Source: Prorocentrum cordatum (Eukaryota; Sar; Dinophyceae; Prorocentrales; Prorocentraceae). From it: a stretch of 64,000 bases of DNA. Position numbers and translations under genes: made by a program. This document shows, piece by piece, positions 61,890 to 64,000 of this stretch; positions within the stretch are counted from its first letter, which is position 1, and the number at the start of each line of letters is the position of its first letter. The DNA is taken from the NCBI GenBank assembly GCA_963575745.1, contig CAUYUJ010000336.1, positions 583,080 through 647,079 on the forward strand. Reading direction: 5' to 3'. A model generated the notes under the pieces. The model was not told where the DNA came from. It saw nothing but the letters and a program-made list of their open reading frames with translations, and searched no databases.

Positions 61890-62890
61890 ATCAAGTAGCG
61901 GCAGTAGTCTGTAGTCTGTGCACAAATGACCAAGCTTGCTGTGCAAGCATTAGGTGATGATAATCGGGGAGCTGTCCAGGCTGGTGGGGTTGATCTGCGG
62001 AAGGGACAAGAGGAGGTAGTGCGTGGGGCAGTTGCGGAGTTCGTAGAGCGCATTGGAAATGTAGAGCCGTACCCTCGGAGCCCGGAACAAAATCACAATT
62101 GCAGCTGCAAATGCGGTTTGAAATCGCGTGGCACTTGGCCGTAAGTCGGTGCATCTATTTATGATGTGTTGCTCCATTTCCGAAGGAAAACCCCCTCCAG
62201 CATACACTCCCGTTACATCAAATCCTTCGTTTTGTAAGCAAGCGAGGAGATGTTCTGGACCATGTACTCCCAATGCTTGCAATGTTTCGTACGTACAAGG
62301 CATCGTAAGTTTCTTGGAGCTTGATTGTGGTGAAGTTTTCCGAATATGTGGCGTCCACGAACGCATTTCCAGAGACCAACAATAAATATACAATCCAATC
62401 CAATATTGATTATCTTGCGTCTTCCGCGACGGCTGACCAAATTATAGGCACCATAAGTGTTGACCATCGGTATCGTCGACATTGTGTAAATACCACATTT
62501 ACGTATGCAAATCCATTGGGTAGTCCGTCCAACAATTGAAACACTTCCAATGCAAATTGTCGGGAATCCCCAATAGGTACAAAATGAACATATCCGCATG
62601 GGAAGCGGTGCTTTCATGACGGACGCCTACCATTTGGATGCCTTTGCCGTCGCTATCGTTGTCAATGTCGCTCATACCCCCTATGTCACAAAGTAGTATA
62701 CCATCAAATTGGTGTGCGCCGGTATGACATCTTGGACTGCCAGGTGGCGTAGGCCAACCTGTAACCGGAATTGGAGATCTCGGAGGTGCAAAACCCAGTA
62801 CATCCAAAGCATGCTTAATTTGCGATGGAACCTCTCCAACACCGCCTGCCAGTGGTCCGTCGTGTCGGGCGCCACATGGCGGTCCCAATG
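61890..62890 (-). pseudogene. Further N-terminal region, homologous to 61.4-61.7 kb
   Basis: Minus-strand segments in several frames. YETLQALGVHGPEHLLACLQ, GGGFPSEMEQHIINRCTDLR and VILFRAPRVRLYISNALYEL parallel TALQDMFVALGG, GGYVTREMQEQIMDRATTHE and IALFKLPEIRFYLPHALHDR of the neighbouring segment. Either the protein has a duplicated domain or a second, diverged copy of the element lies here. A far N-terminal part (62,499-62,888) has VPSQIKHALDVLGFAPPRSP and ILLCDIGGMSDID. Confidence 0.5.
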
Positions 62891-62899
62891 CTCTAAGAA

Positions 62900-63560
62900 T
62901 AATTGATGGTAATTATGGCAGTCCGTGGGTTTGGGCGTCGTGTGGGTGCAGAGGTAGAAGCCCGTTAGTTCTCGTCGGGTCGTCGGGCCCGGGATGCCCA
63001 GGTAGAAGGGTGGGCATCAGTGCAGGCGCGTCAGAAAGTTCTTCCGTGGAACTCGGGCCGTCTGGGATAGCGGGCTCGTCAAGAAGCACTGAACGCGGGG
63101 AATGGTCCGTACGTCGTGGAGGCGGAGGTCCAGGGGAGGAAAAGGGGGTTGTATATTCGTCTGAGGATCGCCCTGTGGAGGCTCAGGGGCAGAGGTGTGA
63201 GCAAGATTGAATTGCATTCGGAGCCCGCCTGAAGGCAGAGGTGGTTCAAAAAGATCATCGGGTTCCCTTGGGGCTTGTGCGGTCCTGGGAAGAGAAGCTC
63301 GTAATCAGCTTTGCTTGGAGATAATGGTTCAGCTCCACAAGGTTCTCCCCAAGAAATGCTCGGGTCTAGCGCGGAAATGCGCCTGTGCCTGATGAGGTAG
63401 TAGATATTGCAGAGAAAAATTATTTTTGCACGCATGCTTTGGGTTTGCCAGTCCGAAGTCCCCAAAATTGCAGCCTTTAGTCGAACCCGTGCGGTTTTGG
63501 GTTCGAAGATTTTCCGATGCGTTGTCCAGCAAATGGTGTTAGGCAGTACAGCAGTTTGTG
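62900..63560. other. No supported gene
   Basis: Short frames only; nothing recognised. Confidence 0.4.
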
Positions 63561-63567
63561 ATATCGT

Positions 63568-63569
<2 letters not shown>

Positions 63570-63611
<42 letters not shown>

Positions 63612-63762
63612 CATAAAAAACAAAAAAAAAAAAAAAAAACCCAAAATATACTAAAAAAAAACACAAAACAAAAAAAAAAAAAACAAAAGAAAAAATCAAC
63701 TAAGAAAATTAACAAAAACAAAAAAACGAAAAATTATAAACGCAAATAACAATATATATATG
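63570..63762. repeat. (TA)n followed by A-rich tract
   Basis: TATATA at 63,571-63,608, then AAAAAACAAAA-type sequence to about 63,745, then a short TATATATAT. The A-rich part could be the tail of a plus-strand retroposed sequence, but no body is recognisable upstream. Confidence 0.85.
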
Positions 63763-64000
63763 TCAAGCACACCATCTCGTACCGCCAATGCAAACATTAA
63801 TATTGCAATGTATGGCCGTTTACGCAAACGCCGAATCTTACGTTGGCTTTATAAATTGCACCCAGCATAATCGAACCAAACCGAAGCGCATATTTTTGGT
63901 GGTACATTGTTGGAATTCTTGCCGCAAATGGTGTAGTCGGAGTTGGTGTCGGTCTGAATCCTGCCGGACTTGTTGTAATGTTTCAAATCGCCAGAGCACC

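Noticed and set aside
1-64000. Dinoflagellate spliced-leader relics (CCATTTTGGCTCAAG type) at gene starts
   Set aside because: Looked for the core motif by eye and found no convincing copy; a systematic search could differ.

Overview
The window looks like repeat-dominated nuclear DNA of a dinoflagellate (Prorocentrum, Polarella or Symbiodiniaceae type; the exact taxon is not determinable here). The reasons are GC-rich long intronless reading frames, several decayed retroelements of kinds typical of dinoflagellate genomes, long (TCC)n/(GGA)n tracts, and many families of degenerate tandem repeats. I found no ordinary metabolic gene, no rRNA or tRNA gene and no CRISPR array.

Region by region. 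1-13,760 (+) is the 3' part of a very large Ty1/copia-type retroelement that runs in from the left edge. In order it encodes a gag-like region, a Tpt1/KptA-type RNA 2'-phosphotransferase domain, a RING-H2 finger, a retropepsin-like protease, a methyltransferase-like region, an integrase, a copia reverse transcriptase and an RNase H. The polyprotein is interrupted by stops at 2858, 6716 and 8936 and by frame breaks near 2320, 8,950 and 12,415. 13,870-15,060 (+) is a LINE 3' remnant, followed by a frameshifted multicopy ORF (15,050-15,891). 16.5-24.9 kb is almost entirely tandem and dispersed repeats. 25-32 kb mixes microsatellites, a copia RNase H scrap and a GGATCAGATC-rich repeat. 32.4-34.3 kb, 36.3-38.3 kb and 39.3-40.8 kb hold three minus-strand broken ORFs of multicopy type. 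42.1-43.8 kb is an inverted array of the same repeat seen at 18-24 kb. 44.3-45.6 kb contains an intact lysine-rich repeat-protein ORF flanked by two copies of a foldback element. 47.96-48.84 kb is a second copy of an array-carrying element first seen at 21.6-22.6 kb. 50.1-53.9 kb is a decayed LINE. 53.9-62.9 kb carries three minus-strand pieces of another reverse-transcriptase element, two with a conserved 3' end.

The most striking signal is in the first 13.5 kb: 33 copies of a 14-nt hairpin, 5-bp stem plus GNRA tetraloop, all on the sense strand of the retroelement. At least twelve different stem sequences occur, always with the two arms changing together, and the hairpins fall in all three codon phases and in the 3' noncoding DNA. 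What is conserved is therefore an RNA (or ssDNA) fold, not a peptide or a primary sequence. I found no perfect copy in the other 50 kb by eye. A dispersed packaging, dimerisation or replication signal of the element, or a proliferating mini-hairpin, are the leading explanations.
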